NCBI GenBank assembly: GCA_018340805.1
Contig: JACMZG010001911.1
Span: forward strand, 37,862,347 to 37,926,346
DNA from: Microvelia longipes
Lineage: Eukaryota > Arthropoda > Insecta > Hemiptera > Veliidae
Reading direction: 5' to 3'
Length of the DNA: 64,000 nt
Of the stretch, positions 21,741-33,028 are shown piece after piece (positions within the stretch are counted from its first letter, which is position 1; every line of letters begins with the position of its first letter). The translations under genes and the position numbers were made by a program. Under the pieces are notes generated by a model. That model had not been told where the DNA came from and ran no database searches. It saw nothing but the letters and a program-made list of their open reading frames with translations.

Positions 21741-23204
21741 AATTTTAATAATGATATATATTTAAGGTAACATGAATTTACTCAGGATGCCCTAGGACAC
21801 TAGTATTATAATTTTAATTATATTTTTTTTTATTTATAAATTCATAAAGTTTGTTCAACTTTCAAATTGCTAGGATTAAGAGCAAAATAATGTGCATTGG
21901 ATCCTATATTTATATCGACAACATTAACTTGCAATTTAGCAAATCAATACCAAACTTTAAATTTATAGAAAATAAAATTCTACAAAAATATGAATTGTAC
22001 AATTTTAAGAGGATATACCAAATAGTTAAACCTCTAAATAATAAAATATAAATAACGCACGGCACTTATAAAAGGTGTATTAATTGGACCTTCACTATAC
22101 GACAATTATTTCGATTAGCATAGCTGTCATATTAGGTATAGTTTATTACATCGTAATTTATTGGCATTTATATTTTAATTGCATCAGTTTATATGTTTGA
22201 TGTAGTTAAAGAATTTTTTTATGCTTATCATCCATAAATACCGAGTAAAACATTTCAGATGTACCTAGAATACAAGGGAAACATGCACTCAGATTTTTAA
22301 AAATGGTCAGTTAGTAGAATGATGCGAGTTTAAATTTACTATTACTTTTGCTATCTATAATCTAAATTTGGTAATGTTATTACCAGTTTTATTGTATGTC
22401 TCCGACTTGAAAATTTTATTTATTCCTCGTCTATTTTTGATTGGATTTGTATTAAATGCAGGTACTCTTTATTGTATTGCAGCCAAAATGTATCTACGAG
22501 ATAAAGAAAGAGCCTTCTACAATATTAGTCAACTGATGAAAATTGACCTCTTGCTAAAGGTGAAGGTAAGGACTTTGAAGTGAGAAGCTAAATTAGTGTT
22601 GGTAGCTCCGGGATTTTAGGATCACACAAACCATCAACGCTCGAAGGTCTACCATTATGAGTGCACTTGCATTCTAGCAATTAATTAATAATGTGCATTC
22701 AAAACTACTGATGCATTAAAGGCTAAACTGATATAAAAGCTCGGTGACCATACTTTTCAATTACTCTGTTATAAATAAAACACAATTTTCTCCTACTTAA
22801 TCTGTGTCATTTTCCACGTCTAGATAATTATGTAACCTAATTGATTAGGGAAAAAATAAATAATGAAGAGAAAAATGGTTTAATAAATACAAAATATTCA
22901 ACTTTTCCTCCTAATGATAAAAACAGCTGTAATTGTGGCTTGACGTGAAATTGGCTGAGGCTTTATGTTAAAAAATATTTAATTAACTTTATTTAATAAG
23001 CTATTTTATTGCTGCTTCTAAATTAAAATTTATTTTTTGGTAACACATTAATCAAATACAGAAAATTTTATTAATCAAATTTACAATAAATTATTAATTG
23101 GTAAAAATCCAATAAGTGGTGTTGGTGTAATATGTAATTATTTATTGGTTCATTGATACCACTGCCCAAAATATAGTTATTTCTATTAATTCTTTACAAA
23201 ATTC
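21741..23204. other. AT-rich DNA around a possible exon
   Basis: Apart from the candidate at 22483-22565 nothing is recognised. The plus frame 21851-22051 is composition-driven and not supported. Confidence 0.5.
22483..22565 (+). CDS. Possible internal exon, product unknown
   Basis: A good acceptor (TTTATTGTATTGCAG) precedes and a good donor (AAG|GTAAGG) follows an 83-bp open stretch that would read AKMYLRDKERAFYNISQLM and continue IDLLLKVK. The peptide is more protein-like than neighbouring frames. The same frame continues upstream as a hydrophobic stretch (22368-22482: LLPVLLYVSDL... FLIGFVLNAG), which could instead mean one longer membrane-protein fragment. No family recognised. Confidence 0.25.
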
Positions 23205-23823
23205 ACGTTTAGTTGAACATGAATTATTAATTTTACTACTTAACTTTTATGATCTAACAAAAATCATATATATATACTTTTCGTATTGAAACGAAACTTG
23301 TATAGTTATATTTATTACAAAAAGGTGCACACTCGTATTAAATTTCAACTCAATTAAATTATTTTCCGATTATATACAATTTTTTACAAAAAGTACACAT
23401 ATAATTCAATAAAAATTGGACTAATGCTGATAATAAGATGAAAATTGCACATAATATGTTGGTCTTATACATATCTAAATGCGTGTTAAATCTCAATCTG
23501 ATCGCAAACTTTTTCCGCGTTTAATGATTTTTTAAAATTGTTGCTGAGTCATTATTGCGGGTTAATGACGTCATAAAAATTATTTTCCGGATGGCTCAAC
23601 TACAGCAATAGATTAATTTTTGTAAAGAGTTTCAACTCACTAGTATAAATACACTGGGAGCTACGATGATAACAGACAAATGATAACACACACACATACA
23701 GACAGACAACTTCGTGATAATCTTTTAGGAGGCTATAAAAACACTTAAAACGGAGTTTCGATTTTTTTGCAAAAACAATACTTTTCCTATATACCTATGG
23801 TATAAATGAGGAAAAGTAAAAGT
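23205..23823 (+). repeat. Dispersed repeat family A, copy 4 (well preserved)
   Basis: It begins CTACTTAACTTTTATGATC (the end of the degenerate antisense 5S-like edge) and runs through ATTGCGGGTTAATGACGTCA near 23556, GTATAAATACACTGGGAGCT, ACACACACACATACAGACAG, CTTTTCCTATATACCTATGG and ATGAGGAAAAGTAAAAG. The TGACGTCA palindrome is intact. No coding frame. Confidence 0.75.
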
Positions 23824-24902
23824 CACTACTAACTATAGTAATGTCTTAAATAAAGAAATCATTTGTTAGTAATGTGCAGTAAAATAAGTCCCGAGAGGCT
23901 ATTAGTGGTTAGTGTTGCTAGCTGGGCTATCAAAATATACCTTAAATCTTAAACAGTAACCTGTGTTTCTTAGTTAAATGCAGACTATTCTTATTGCTGT
24001 ATCAACATCTTTGCTACTCCCATTTTTTGCCGATTCATGTTTCACAATTAATACAATTCTTAATGTCAGTAGGGTAAAGTAAAAGTTTACTCTCTTCAGC
24101 AGAGAATGAGTTTACCTTAGTTTAAAAGTTTAAAAAACATATTTTCTATTTTTTCCTTTAATCCATCATGTGCAGTTGTGTTGAATACGTGTAATAACAC
24201 GTGAAGTAAAGACAAACAAAACACACACTGGTCTCCTATTTGAAAATATAAAAGTGGTCAAGTGTGGTTTTTCAGAGATAAATAGAATGAGAATTAAAAG
24301 CATTTAACAGTGAAATGAGCGAGAGGGTTGCCTTCGCCTTGTGTGTCAAATACATCTGTTTTAGATATTACGTACTCACTATTACACAGAAATAGACAAG
24401 CCGACAAAATCCTTTTTACAAATATCACAAATATCAATATTGATTGATATACTTACGTTAAATTAAAGTCTTAATAATTTAATCAGTGTTACACATATAT
24501 TAGATGCTGTTAATCCAATATGCTTCTTAATTGTATCAGTATAATGCATGAATTTAACATGTTCCCACAATACACGATAATAAACAATAAACGATGTATA
24601 AATAATAATACATGATATATTTAAATTATAATGTAGATATATTTAATCATTATGTATTGCGAATGAATGAAATACAATTTGTGTAGTGTATTAATACATG
24701 ATAATACGTGTATAAAATTCATATATGACAGGTTTTTAAGTTAAATTTCTTTTTTAATGTTATTTCTTGTATCTATGTCTACAAAAAAGGTATTATAAGG
24801 TCTTTAAAAGTACGGAAGGAACCTGTACAAAATAGCGAAGACATGAGGTCTAAATACAAACTAAAATAAACTAATTTTTATGCTATGAAGTCTTTACTAT
24901 AC
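23824..24902. other. AT-rich DNA upstream of the LINE 3' end
   Basis: No gene recognised. Several ATACATGATA/ATAATACATG words near 24560-24710 form weak short repeats. Confidence 0.5.
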
Positions 24903-25006
24903 ACTGTCTCTAAAATAAATAAAATAAAAAAATCTTTATTTGCATAAATACTAATACAAGTACAATGGCAAATCGTCAAATATACAAAAATTAGAAGTAA
25001 CATAAA

Positions 25007-27857
25007 TTACTCAAACATAATTTTATTAGAGAAGTACTCATTAATACTATAAAAAGGCTGCTCTGTCAAGGCTTTTTTTACGGCTTTTTTGAAATGATCT
25101 ATTGGTAACTCTTGAATTTTTACATCTAAATGATTAAAAAGTTTTACCCCCAATACACTATGACCCACTTCTGACTTCTTAAGTCTATGAGTTGGTATTG
25201 TAAGTACATTTTTATTCTTTGTATTATATCTATGATAATCACTATTGGTTTTAAATTTATTTAAGTTCTTTTTAATAAAGAGCACAGAATTAAAAATAAA
25301 AAGATTTATGACAGTCATTATTGCCAGTCTCTTAAATGAAGATTGACAGTGTGAACCAGGTTTGGCTCCTGTTATTCTTCTAATTATCTTTTTTTGATAA
25401 ATAAGCAATGGATCTAAATTGACGTGTCCCCAGGCAATAATAGCATAATTTAACCTGCTCTGAACAGAGATTTGTAGACGAGCACAAGAGTTTCTTCTGG
25501 TAACGAGTCTTTTAACTTTCTAAAAACAAATAAGTACCTAGCAATACTTTTAGTCATTGTTGTGACATGGTCTTTCCAATTTAATTTACCGTCAATAGTG
25601 ACTCCCAGAAATTTTACTGGTTGTTGTTTGTAATCAAGTCGGAGACTTATGATTAATGACTGTGTTTTATCTTTATTTAGTATAAAGTCATTGCTACTAA
25701 ACCAATATTCCATTTTACTTAATCTTTGATCTCCTATTTTTTTTCAGCTTAGTTTCGTCGGAATGGCGGTGAGTCAGGTTGGAATCATCTGCAAAGGTAG
25801 GTAAGTCTTCTATTATCTTTTCTGTATTAGTTAGGTCCATGAACATTGGCATATCATTCGTGCTTAGAAGGTAAAGAATAGGGCCTAAAATGGATCCCTG
25901 TGGAACCCCTTTATTAATTAATTTATGTTCTGAACATACATTGTTGTGTTCTACGTATTGCACCCTATGTGAAAGGAATTCTTTGAGTAACGAATAAGCG
26001 TTTCCTTTGATGTTTAGAAGTTCACATTTTTTAAGTAGAGTTGAAATACATACTCTATCAAAAGCTTTTGATAAATCACAGCAAGTAAGCAGAGTATGTT
26101 CACCACTCTCTAATCCTTCAAGCGCTGATTCTACTACTTTAAGTATAGCTTCAATGGTAGACCTTCCTCTCCTGTATCCATACTGTGTAGGTACTAATAA
26201 TTTATTTGTTTCCAGGTATTGAACTAACTGGATCTTCACAGCTGCTTCTAGAATCTTCCCAAGTATAGGAGTAATGCTGAGAGGACGGTAACTATCAGGT
26301 AAGTCTTCATTTCCTTTTTTAAACATGGGGGTTACTTTAGTTACTTTTAAACAGTTAGGGAATATTCCCTCTTTTAAGCAACTATTTATTAAAGCCGTCA
26401 GTGGTGTTTTGATATAAATAAGATTTTCTTTTACTAGACTATTAGTTAAGCCATAACAGTCTTTCGCCAGTGACTTTTTCATGTCTAAAACAATCTTAAT
26501 TATGTTGCTTTCTGTTACAGGTTGAAGGAAAAATATATTGTCTTGTATTGCTGGTTTTGAAGAATAGCATTGCTGAGCAATTTCCACAGCTTTGCGATTG
26601 TCAAACGTCTTGTCAGATGATGCTATATTTATAAAATAATCATTAAACTCTTTTGATGTTACTTTATCACTTCTATTTTTATAACCATTTTGACCACATT
26701 CATCCTTGATTACCTGCCACGTAGCTTTACTAATGTTATCTGCTTTCTTAATTTTATTTTCATTAAAGTCTTGCTTTATTCTCTTTAAATGCTTTCTATA
26801 TACTTTTTGCTCCCATTTATAACGTCTCCACTCTTTACTAGATTTATCTATTTTACCCATATCATACCAATTTTGAAGTGATTTTTTCATTTCCACCTCC
26901 AAGTCAGTAATCCATGGACTGTAACTTTCTTAGAATTATTACATTTAAGCTTTTTCAAAGGAAATGCTTGTTGATATAGATAGCTTATTTTGTCTATAAA
27001 CAATTTAAATTTATCACTAGTTGCACACACTGTCCAGGTAGTTCCAATCAGCTTGAGATAAAAGATAAGTAAAATAATATCTTCCTCTTTCTGTTAATGG
27101 TCGATAATAAGATGTAACTCTTGTGGATTTTTTTATTTGGCACTTTAAAAAGAATCATTCGATGATCAGATATTTCTTCTATGACATTAGCATGAATATT
27201 ATAATTGTGTTTTGTAACAATGTTATCAATACACCTATTTTCTCGTGTTGGTTCTTTAATCTGTTCTTTCATACCAAAACTCTTAAACAATATATTCAAG
27301 TCAGAGACATCTTTGTTCTTATCATTTAACCAATCAATGTTAAAGTCAGCTGCAAGAATAATTTCAGGATTATTTTTAACTTTGGTTACTTCTTCTAAAG
27401 CCAATTCTAATTGTTGTTTAAAAATCTGAAAATCACTATCGGGTGTGCGGTACGCAACAATAATAACAATGTTTTTCTCTAATAAATGCACAGCTGATAA
27501 CTCACAATGCCTTTCTAATGAGTGCTTAGTAACGTTGTTAAGATTTTTAAACTTTAACTTATTATTAAGAAGGATAGACGTTCCACCATGTTTTAATATG
27601 CATCTGTAGAAAGCAGAAGCAGTTATAAAGTCATGAGGTACATAAAGACCTTCTTCACTTTTATCAAGCCAGTGTTCTGTTATTAATAGCAGGTCTAAGG
27701 ATTTTTCTTTACATAAAATTTCAATTTCATCCAGCTTGTTTCTTATGCTCTGAGCATTTAAGTAAAGTCCATTTAAAGTGTTGGTTTTAACACAGCGCTT
27801 CTTAAGATTTATAGTAGCTGACTCTTTAAACGGCTTGCATGTTTCCTGTTTGTCCAT
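25007..27857 (-). pseudogene. LINE ORF2, endonuclease plus reverse transcriptase, with five frameshifts
   Basis: Apurinic-type endonuclease (27048-27857): LNAQSIRNK, LLITEHWL (catalytic E), AYRTPDS, AADFNIDWL (catalytic D and N) and EEISDHRMI (catalytic SDH). Reverse transcriptase (25715-26902): PLSITPILGKILE, QYGYRRGRST, TCCDLSKAFDRV (motif A), NKGVPQGSILGPILYLL (motif B) and TFADDSNL (catalytic DD). The C-terminal part continues in 25450-25713 (VKFLGVTIDGKLNWKDHV) and 25007-25408. Frame breaks lie near 27128-27134 (seven-T run), near 27025 (loss of one GT in a GT run), near 26915, at 25737-25744 (eight-T run) and near 25455. All key residues seen are intact, so the copy is young or its breaks are assembly indels. 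Confidence 0.9.
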
Positions 27858-28791
27858 AAAAACGGCGGACTTGAACGTGTGCAGGCCAAAAGGAGGGTTT
27901 CATTACTTCATCTTTGAATTGTAAGTCTAAAGCGACTCTAAAAGATGGGTATTCAATACTTTTACTTATCATTAAGCATTCAATTTTTGCTGATGGCAAT
28001 TTTTTCTTGATAAATGATGTAATCATTTCTTCAGTGGTGCTTTTTTTAACTTTACTTACATGAATCCAGGCTCGGGGTTCTGGTTTACTTATTGGTGGTA
28101 AGCCTTCAAAAATTACCTCTGATGATCCACTTTCTGATTCTGTTCCTATGATTACACTTTTAGAGTTTAAAACCTTGCCTTTTTTCTTTTTTCTTTCCAC
28201 TTTAGACCATTCGTCATCACTACTGCTATTATTTGAATTTACGGATTCAACTTCATTATAATCACTGTTATTCTCACAACTTGATTTTTCTTCTTTTTTA
28301 GAGTTCTTGTTATCTTCAGTGTTGCCACTTGAGTCAATTTTTTGAGGTGGTACGGAGGCCAGAACAGCTTTTTTATTGCTTTTATTTTCTCCATTAGCAG
28401 AACCAGCCGGAGTCGTTCTTATTTTGTCATCTTTTTTAGCAGTTGATTTAGCATCTACGGGAGATGTAGTCTCTTCAACCGGTTTTATATTAATTACTTT
28501 GGTACTAATAATTTTTCTTAAGCTTTTCAGCTCACTTTCCATGCTTACCATTCTGTTTATAATTGAAGACATTAAATTCTCGTAGTTTTCAACTACAGTT
28601 AGTGTGCAGCCCTCTTCACATTTGCTACATTGCCAGGAAAGACCAGGAGTTTTTCCTTCAATGAGAGCATTAGTAACAGCTCTTCCTAACTCTGTACATG
28701 TGGAATGAAAACCAAATCCACATTTCCTACAAATAATGTCTTTATTTTTGGCCAGTAAGGCCTTTGTCACACTTGGCACAGTTAAAATACA
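27826..28791 (-). pseudogene. LINE ORF1, zinc-finger nucleic-acid-binding protein, frameshifted
   Basis: The best start is an ATG at 28791, reading MYFNCAKCDKGLTGQK before a stop. The long frame from 28779 picks up one base over and supplies the rest (IICRKCGFGFHSTC... WQCSKCEEGC). Together they make a PHD-like set of paired cysteines and a histidine. The break coincides with a run of five A (28745-28749, minus), consistent with one extra A. Then come a coiled-coil-like stretch, a long K/E/S/N-rich linker (about residues 95-205) and a C-terminal domain (PRAWIHVSKV... FWPAHVQVRRF) that resembles the nucleic-acid-binding domain typical of LINE ORF1. Length is about 320 residues. The ORF is intact except for the first finger. 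Confidence 0.8.
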
Positions 28792-28966
28792 TCGATTTTG
28801 TCACTTTTTGTAGGTGTCATCATTATTCAATTATTGTTCTTTAAAAATTAATTTTAAATGTCAGCAATAAAACTAATTTCACTACACTAAACTACACTAA
28901 ACTATATAACTACGATGTTTATGCTACCACGGCTAAATCGCTACTATCTAATGGATACTGTCCCTA

Positions 28967-29026
28967 ATAAATACTGTCTAATGGATACTTTCTCTAATAA
29001 ATACTGTCTCTAATAAATACTGTCTA
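28967..29026. repeat. Small tandem array at the LINE 5' end
   Basis: Four to five diverged copies of a roughly 16-bp unit (TACTGTCTCTAATAAA and variants) abut the LINE 5' end. The same word ACTGTCTCTAA occurs once at the LINE 3' flank, so the array may have grown from the target duplication or belong to the LINE 5' UTR. Confidence 0.7.
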
Positions 29027-30169
29027 TAATGACCTTAAACTGCATTTAAAATCAACATCTTCTATGCATATTAGAATTAAATTTGACAATTTTCAACCCA
29101 GAGGTCTTTACTCAGTAACAACAATGAAGCTTGGCAATATTTTAAGTAGCTTCAGATCTCAAAGCCTTTATGCAATAATTACCTAATTACGATATACTCG
29201 AGATGTGTCATCAAATACGGGCTTACAAAAGTCCCTGACGCCGAATAATAAGCGTTTGCAATCCACGCACAACCTTAGAATTATTAGGTAACCAAATATC
29301 TATGGTGTTATAGCGTAAAGATAATTAAAGCTTAAAAAAGAATACGGTAGATAGGTATTCAATCAAATTATAGAAATTATGCTGTCTCGAATGCATTAAA
29401 GACCAGTGATCACACTTGTCGTAGGCTGCCCTAGTTTTTAATGGAATAGTTCTTTGTAAAAAAATTTGCACTATATTTCATGAATGTATCATATGATTTG
29501 ATAATTTAAATTTTATACGGTAAAACGTAGTTTGATAGGTTTTTCGTATGATTTTAAGGGTCGCACCAATTAATATGTTATGTTATATGCTCACTAATAA
29601 CTTACATACTAAAAGTTTAATAGCTATGGAATATCGATACTATTTTTTTAGAAATTGTGTTGTGAATTGAATGAATTGAATTGTGAAAAAGGGCTCTAGT
29701 GGATCGATAGGCACTGATGGAGTTATTTTTTTAATGCCTCACTAGTGCCCCATCATCAATTATACTACTAATTTGTATTAAGTTTCCCTATGTATCAATA
29801 TTTTAGCGAAGAAAAGCAGTAAAAAAAGGTTTATAGGAATGCATCTTTTTTCAAACATGACTATCTATTTTGAGTATATGATTAACATAGCTCAACGCGT
29901 GAGATAAAATTTACATAAATCAATTCACGTTATATGTATACAGATATTTCTACCATAATTATTCTTATCTCGTTCGTATCTTGGAAATGAATAAAAAATA
30001 CCAACTACTTTGATGACTTTTAAATAAAATGAACAATCTTATCCTATACTAGAAATATCAGACAAGATTTTAATCAAGTTTTTCTTTTCTCAGCTCTTTT
30101 ATATAAAAGTAAAGTCAATATAAAATTACATTACTTTCAGATATAATTAGTTTTCTACTCATCCTCATT
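29027..30169. other. AT-rich DNA, nothing supported
   Basis: No open frame or clear repeat. A GGCACT/AGTGCC pair near 29710-29753 and an AATTGAATG-like run near 29660-29682 are minor. Confidence 0.5.
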
Positions 30170-30670
30170 TATTCCGTAAGTTTATAGGAAAACTAATGTA
30201 ATTGCAAAAAATCCGAAACCGGGATGTTCCTTGAATTATTTCCGGTGTTTTTAAGGTCTTCTAAGTAGTTGTTACAAAGTTTTATGTATATGTGTATGTG
30301 AGCGTGTTTGTGTCTGCTACCATCTTTCTTCCTAGCAAATTTATGCTAGAGAGTTATAACTTAGAACAAAACTCAATCTTTAAGAGTACCCAGCAAAAAT
30401 TTAAAAAATTTATATAACGCGGTAAAATTTTTTAATTGATTTGTGATTTTGCACATGCTTAGTCATATAAAAATCAAAATATGTGCTAAGTTTCATATCA
30501 TTATCAGTATTATTTGAGTTTTTATCGAATAACTTGTGTACGTTTTAAAAAAAATGTTAAAAATCTGAAAATAATCCAATTAAGTAAGCGTACACCTTGA
30601 CGCTATAAATAAGAACGCTAAGTTTTTTTACAATACGTCAAGTGTATCTACGGTTTTTGTTATTTCATAA
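30170..30670 (-). repeat. Dispersed repeat family A, copy 5
   Basis: Landmarks: CCTCATTTATTCCGTAAG near 30168, AAAAAATCCGAAACCGGGAT, a TGTATATGTGTATGTG run, TTTATGCTAGAGAGTTATAA, and TAATCCAATTAAGTAAGCGT near 30573. It is followed directly by a 5S rRNA-like piece in the same orientation. Confidence 0.75.
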
Positions 30671-30674
30671 AAAA

Positions 30675-30724
30675 TATGCAGCATCGTGCGTGGTCAGAGC
30701 CTGGACGGGTGACTGCTGGGAATG
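30675..30724 (+). pseudogene. 5S rRNA-like fragment
   Basis: About 50 bp (GCAGCATCGTGCGTGGTCAG, then a GGACGGGTGACTGCTGGGAA run) align with the 3' half of eukaryotic 5S rRNA (consensus ...GCGTGGTCAGTACTTGGATG, GGTGACCGCCTGGGAA). It lacks the 5' half and the very 3' end, so it is not a working 5S gene. It sits exactly at the far edge of a family A copy, matching the 5S-like edge of other copies, which suggests family A carries 5S-derived sequence. Confidence 0.65.
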
Positions 30725-31055
30725 AAACAAATGTATTTACTATCTGAGAAAGAGCGAAGCAAGTCTGAAGACGCGTTGCAGTATCGACAGTGGAATTTCA
30801 CTCAAAAGATTAACGGAGGGTCAAACATAATAAAGTATTTCATATTGAAGGAATCTACATAACTCATAATACTCTCAACTGAGTACGTCCATAGAGCCAG
30901 ATAATTATTAAGGTTATATGTAGTAAACACAACATTATAATGTTGTATTTAGGTTATAATTATTGTAAGAATAATTAACTTAAACTAAAATAAAAGGATG
31001 AGGGGGTAAATATTTGGTTAAGGAAACAGCACACAAGCATTTTAATAAATTCTAT
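30725..31055 (+). repeat. Dispersed repeat family C pieces
   Basis: 30725-30785 (ATGAAACAAATGTATTTAC, TATCTGAGAAAGAGCGAAGC) and 30840-31055 (CATAACTCATAATACTCTCA, ACGTCCATAGAGCC, TTAAGGAAACAGCACACAAG) match two parts of the 5060-5760 copy in reversed internal order, so this copy is rearranged or two insertions lie side by side. Confidence 0.6.
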
Positions 31056-32002
31056 TCAACTAAAGGATAAAACGTCATCTATCAAAATTAAAAAAATAAT
31101 GTCTTCGTTGTAATAATAATAAATTAGTTATAACATAAAAATTAAGACAATTGAAAATGCCAGTCGTGATAGGATGAATGGAGCATGCAGAAAACAGAAT
31201 CTTGTTTCTCAAAGAAAATTTATTAAAATGTGTGTTGCAATGTCGTAAAAGGGAGAGTAGAAGGAATCGAGGTCTGCCCTGGATGCAGTGAGTGCGAAAA
31301 CTCTAGATGTTATCAGTTGATGATATTCGGAAGAGTGGAACCGCTTAAATGATACGACTTCAAGCATTTCAAGGCTAAATAACAATAATTATTACAAGAA
31401 TGAAAATAAAAATAATAATGACGCCACTATATCCGGGTATTTCGTCTATCGTATTAATTCCAGGCGATTATATTTAATCTTAACAAATATATTTTGTTAT
31501 ATAACTAGTTCTACTTCAAACATACTTCTAATATATTCATGTTATCCAAAAAAGCACTAGCAATAGACATTAGCAAATATGTTCTACTCTCATATCGTAT
31601 CATTTATCCTATCGATTCCATTAACACGGGAGTTACGAGTCAACTTTAACATTCAATTTTCATAAGAACGTTTGGAAATGCCAAAGATAACTCATTATTA
31701 TAAAAAAAACTATACAAGAGTCATTTCCTGATAAGAATAAAAAATATTCACACTAAATACATTTCAAGTGCAATGGTATATCGTCAAATAAAAATTCAAT
31801 AATGGTTTTATTTAATTAGTTCATTTTCAAAAAGGCGTGTTATATAAAGTTAAATTTGTTAAAAAATTCTAAGAATTTTACATTAACCTTATTGTAAAAC
31901 TTGTTAATTCTACGGATACACAAACAATAATTATTATTAAAATTAACACACACAGGCCCAGCAATATAAGGATTCTGGTCAAATAATAACCCTAATACAA
32001 AA
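31056..32002. other. AT-rich DNA, nothing recognised
   Basis: No gene or repeat recognised. Confidence 0.5.
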
Positions 32003-32083
32003 GGTTGAATTTTACTTTTACATTCAACCTAAGTAAAAAGTTGTAAAACCTTTACAACATAGGATAATTTAAAAAAATTATCC
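32003..32083. repeat. Three adjacent stem-loops
   Basis: Perfect 8-bp stems follow each other with short gaps: GGTTGAAT/ATTCAACC (32003-32010, 32022-32029), GTTGTAAA/TTTACAAC (32040-32047, 32051-32058) and GGATAATT/AATTATCC (32062-32069, 32076-32083). They differ in sequence, so this is not one repeated unit. Function unknown. Confidence 0.8.
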
Positions 32084-32980
32084 TTCATAAGGTAACACAA
32101 AGCAGCCTCATATTTACTCTTAAGCAAATTCAATTTTAAGAGGATGCAATATATTACATTTTTATCTTAACCTCAGATAAAACACGTTTACAATATAATA
32201 TGTATATTTTTATATCCTGAGGAATAGGTTAGCGCAGTACTTAATGCTCACAAATATATCGGAATCAAATTGAAAAGTTTCTTGGTCTACCCTTAATTAT
32301 ATTTTTTTAAAAATGTATGTAAACGATAACTACATCAGATAATTAGACATTTCAAAGTCTAAAACAATGAAATTAATAATTTTATTAATAATTTTAGTAT
32401 ATAAGATTATTAAATATAAACATTATTAAACTTATTGTACCGGTTTCAATGTTTCTTTCACACTTGCAATAAAAACCTTAGGTTAACATTTCGTAAATAA
32501 ATTTCGAAATTATGTTAAAGTGGTGAAACTTAAATTTTTCAGAATATTGTTACTAGTATTATGTTTTAACTTGTATGGTTACTTCTGTTTAGAAACCCTG
32601 CAAAATTATTATAAAATATTATTAATGTTGGTTTGTAATTTATTGAAAATGGACCCGAGGGCTAGATTTAATTGCTTGAAATATGTTACATGTTTAGTAT
32701 TTCCTTTTGTCAGAACTATTTTATAACGTCTAATTTTATAATTTAAATTTTAAAACTAAAACTTTTTTGAATTTAATAACACTGTGTTCTAAAAAAAGTT
32801 TATTTATTTTACTATTTCATTTCATGTTTGAAATTTTAAAATAATATATATTATGATTAATTTTGATATCGTTTTGTAAAAACTTTTTAATGCATGAAAA
32901 CAATTTGGGAAAGTTAAACAATTAATAAATTGCTGGTCCAATAATAAAATTTACTATATAGTAGTAATACATTTTTTCAT
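32084..32980. other. AT-rich DNA, nothing supported
   Basis: The plus frame 32520-32726 contains a hydrophobic start (LKFFRILLLVLCFNLYGYF) but no upstream ATG of its own in good context and no splice signals. It is taken as chance. Confidence 0.45.
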
Positions 32981-33028
32981 TCTCAGCGTTCACCCAACAA
33001 GTCAAGCAGTATCGAGCGTGGTCAGTAC
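32981..33028 (+). pseudogene. 5S rRNA-like fragment
   Basis: TCTCAGCGTTCACCC... TCAAGCAGTATCGAGCGTGG then TCAGTAC aligns with the middle of 5S rRNA (consensus TCTCGTCCGATCACCGAA, then a GTTAAGCAGCATCGAGCG run). About 10 bp downstream (33039-33068) an antisense 5S-like stretch opens the family A copy, so two 5S-like pieces stand head to head. Confidence 0.65.

Larger units (their letters stand above)
24914..29002 (-). mobile_element. Nearly full-length non-LTR retrotransposon (LINE)
   Basis: In order on the minus strand: a 5' untranslated part (about 28792-29002), ORF1 (27826-28791), ORF2 (25007-27857), a short 3' UTR with AATAAA (minus, at 24935-24940) and a simple TTTTA/TTTA tail near 24914-24930. 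ORF1 and ORF2 overlap by about 30 bp in different frames. Direct copies of ACTGTCTCTAA at 24903-24913 and 29003-29013 are a likely 11-bp target duplication. However, the right copy lies in a small tandem array of ACTGTCTCTAATAAAT-like units (about 28967-29026), so the exact 5' end is uncertain. The RT and endonuclease motifs fit the CR1/Jockey side of LINEs; the clade is not resolved. Confidence 0.9.

Noticed and set aside
26007..26222. Plus-strand frame inside the LINE
   Set aside because: It is the complement of the reverse transcriptase frame and has no independent support. The same applies to plus frames at 27123-27429 and 28376-28585.
30675..30724. Functional 5S rRNA gene
   Set aside because: Only about 50 of about 120 bases match, with the 5' half missing.
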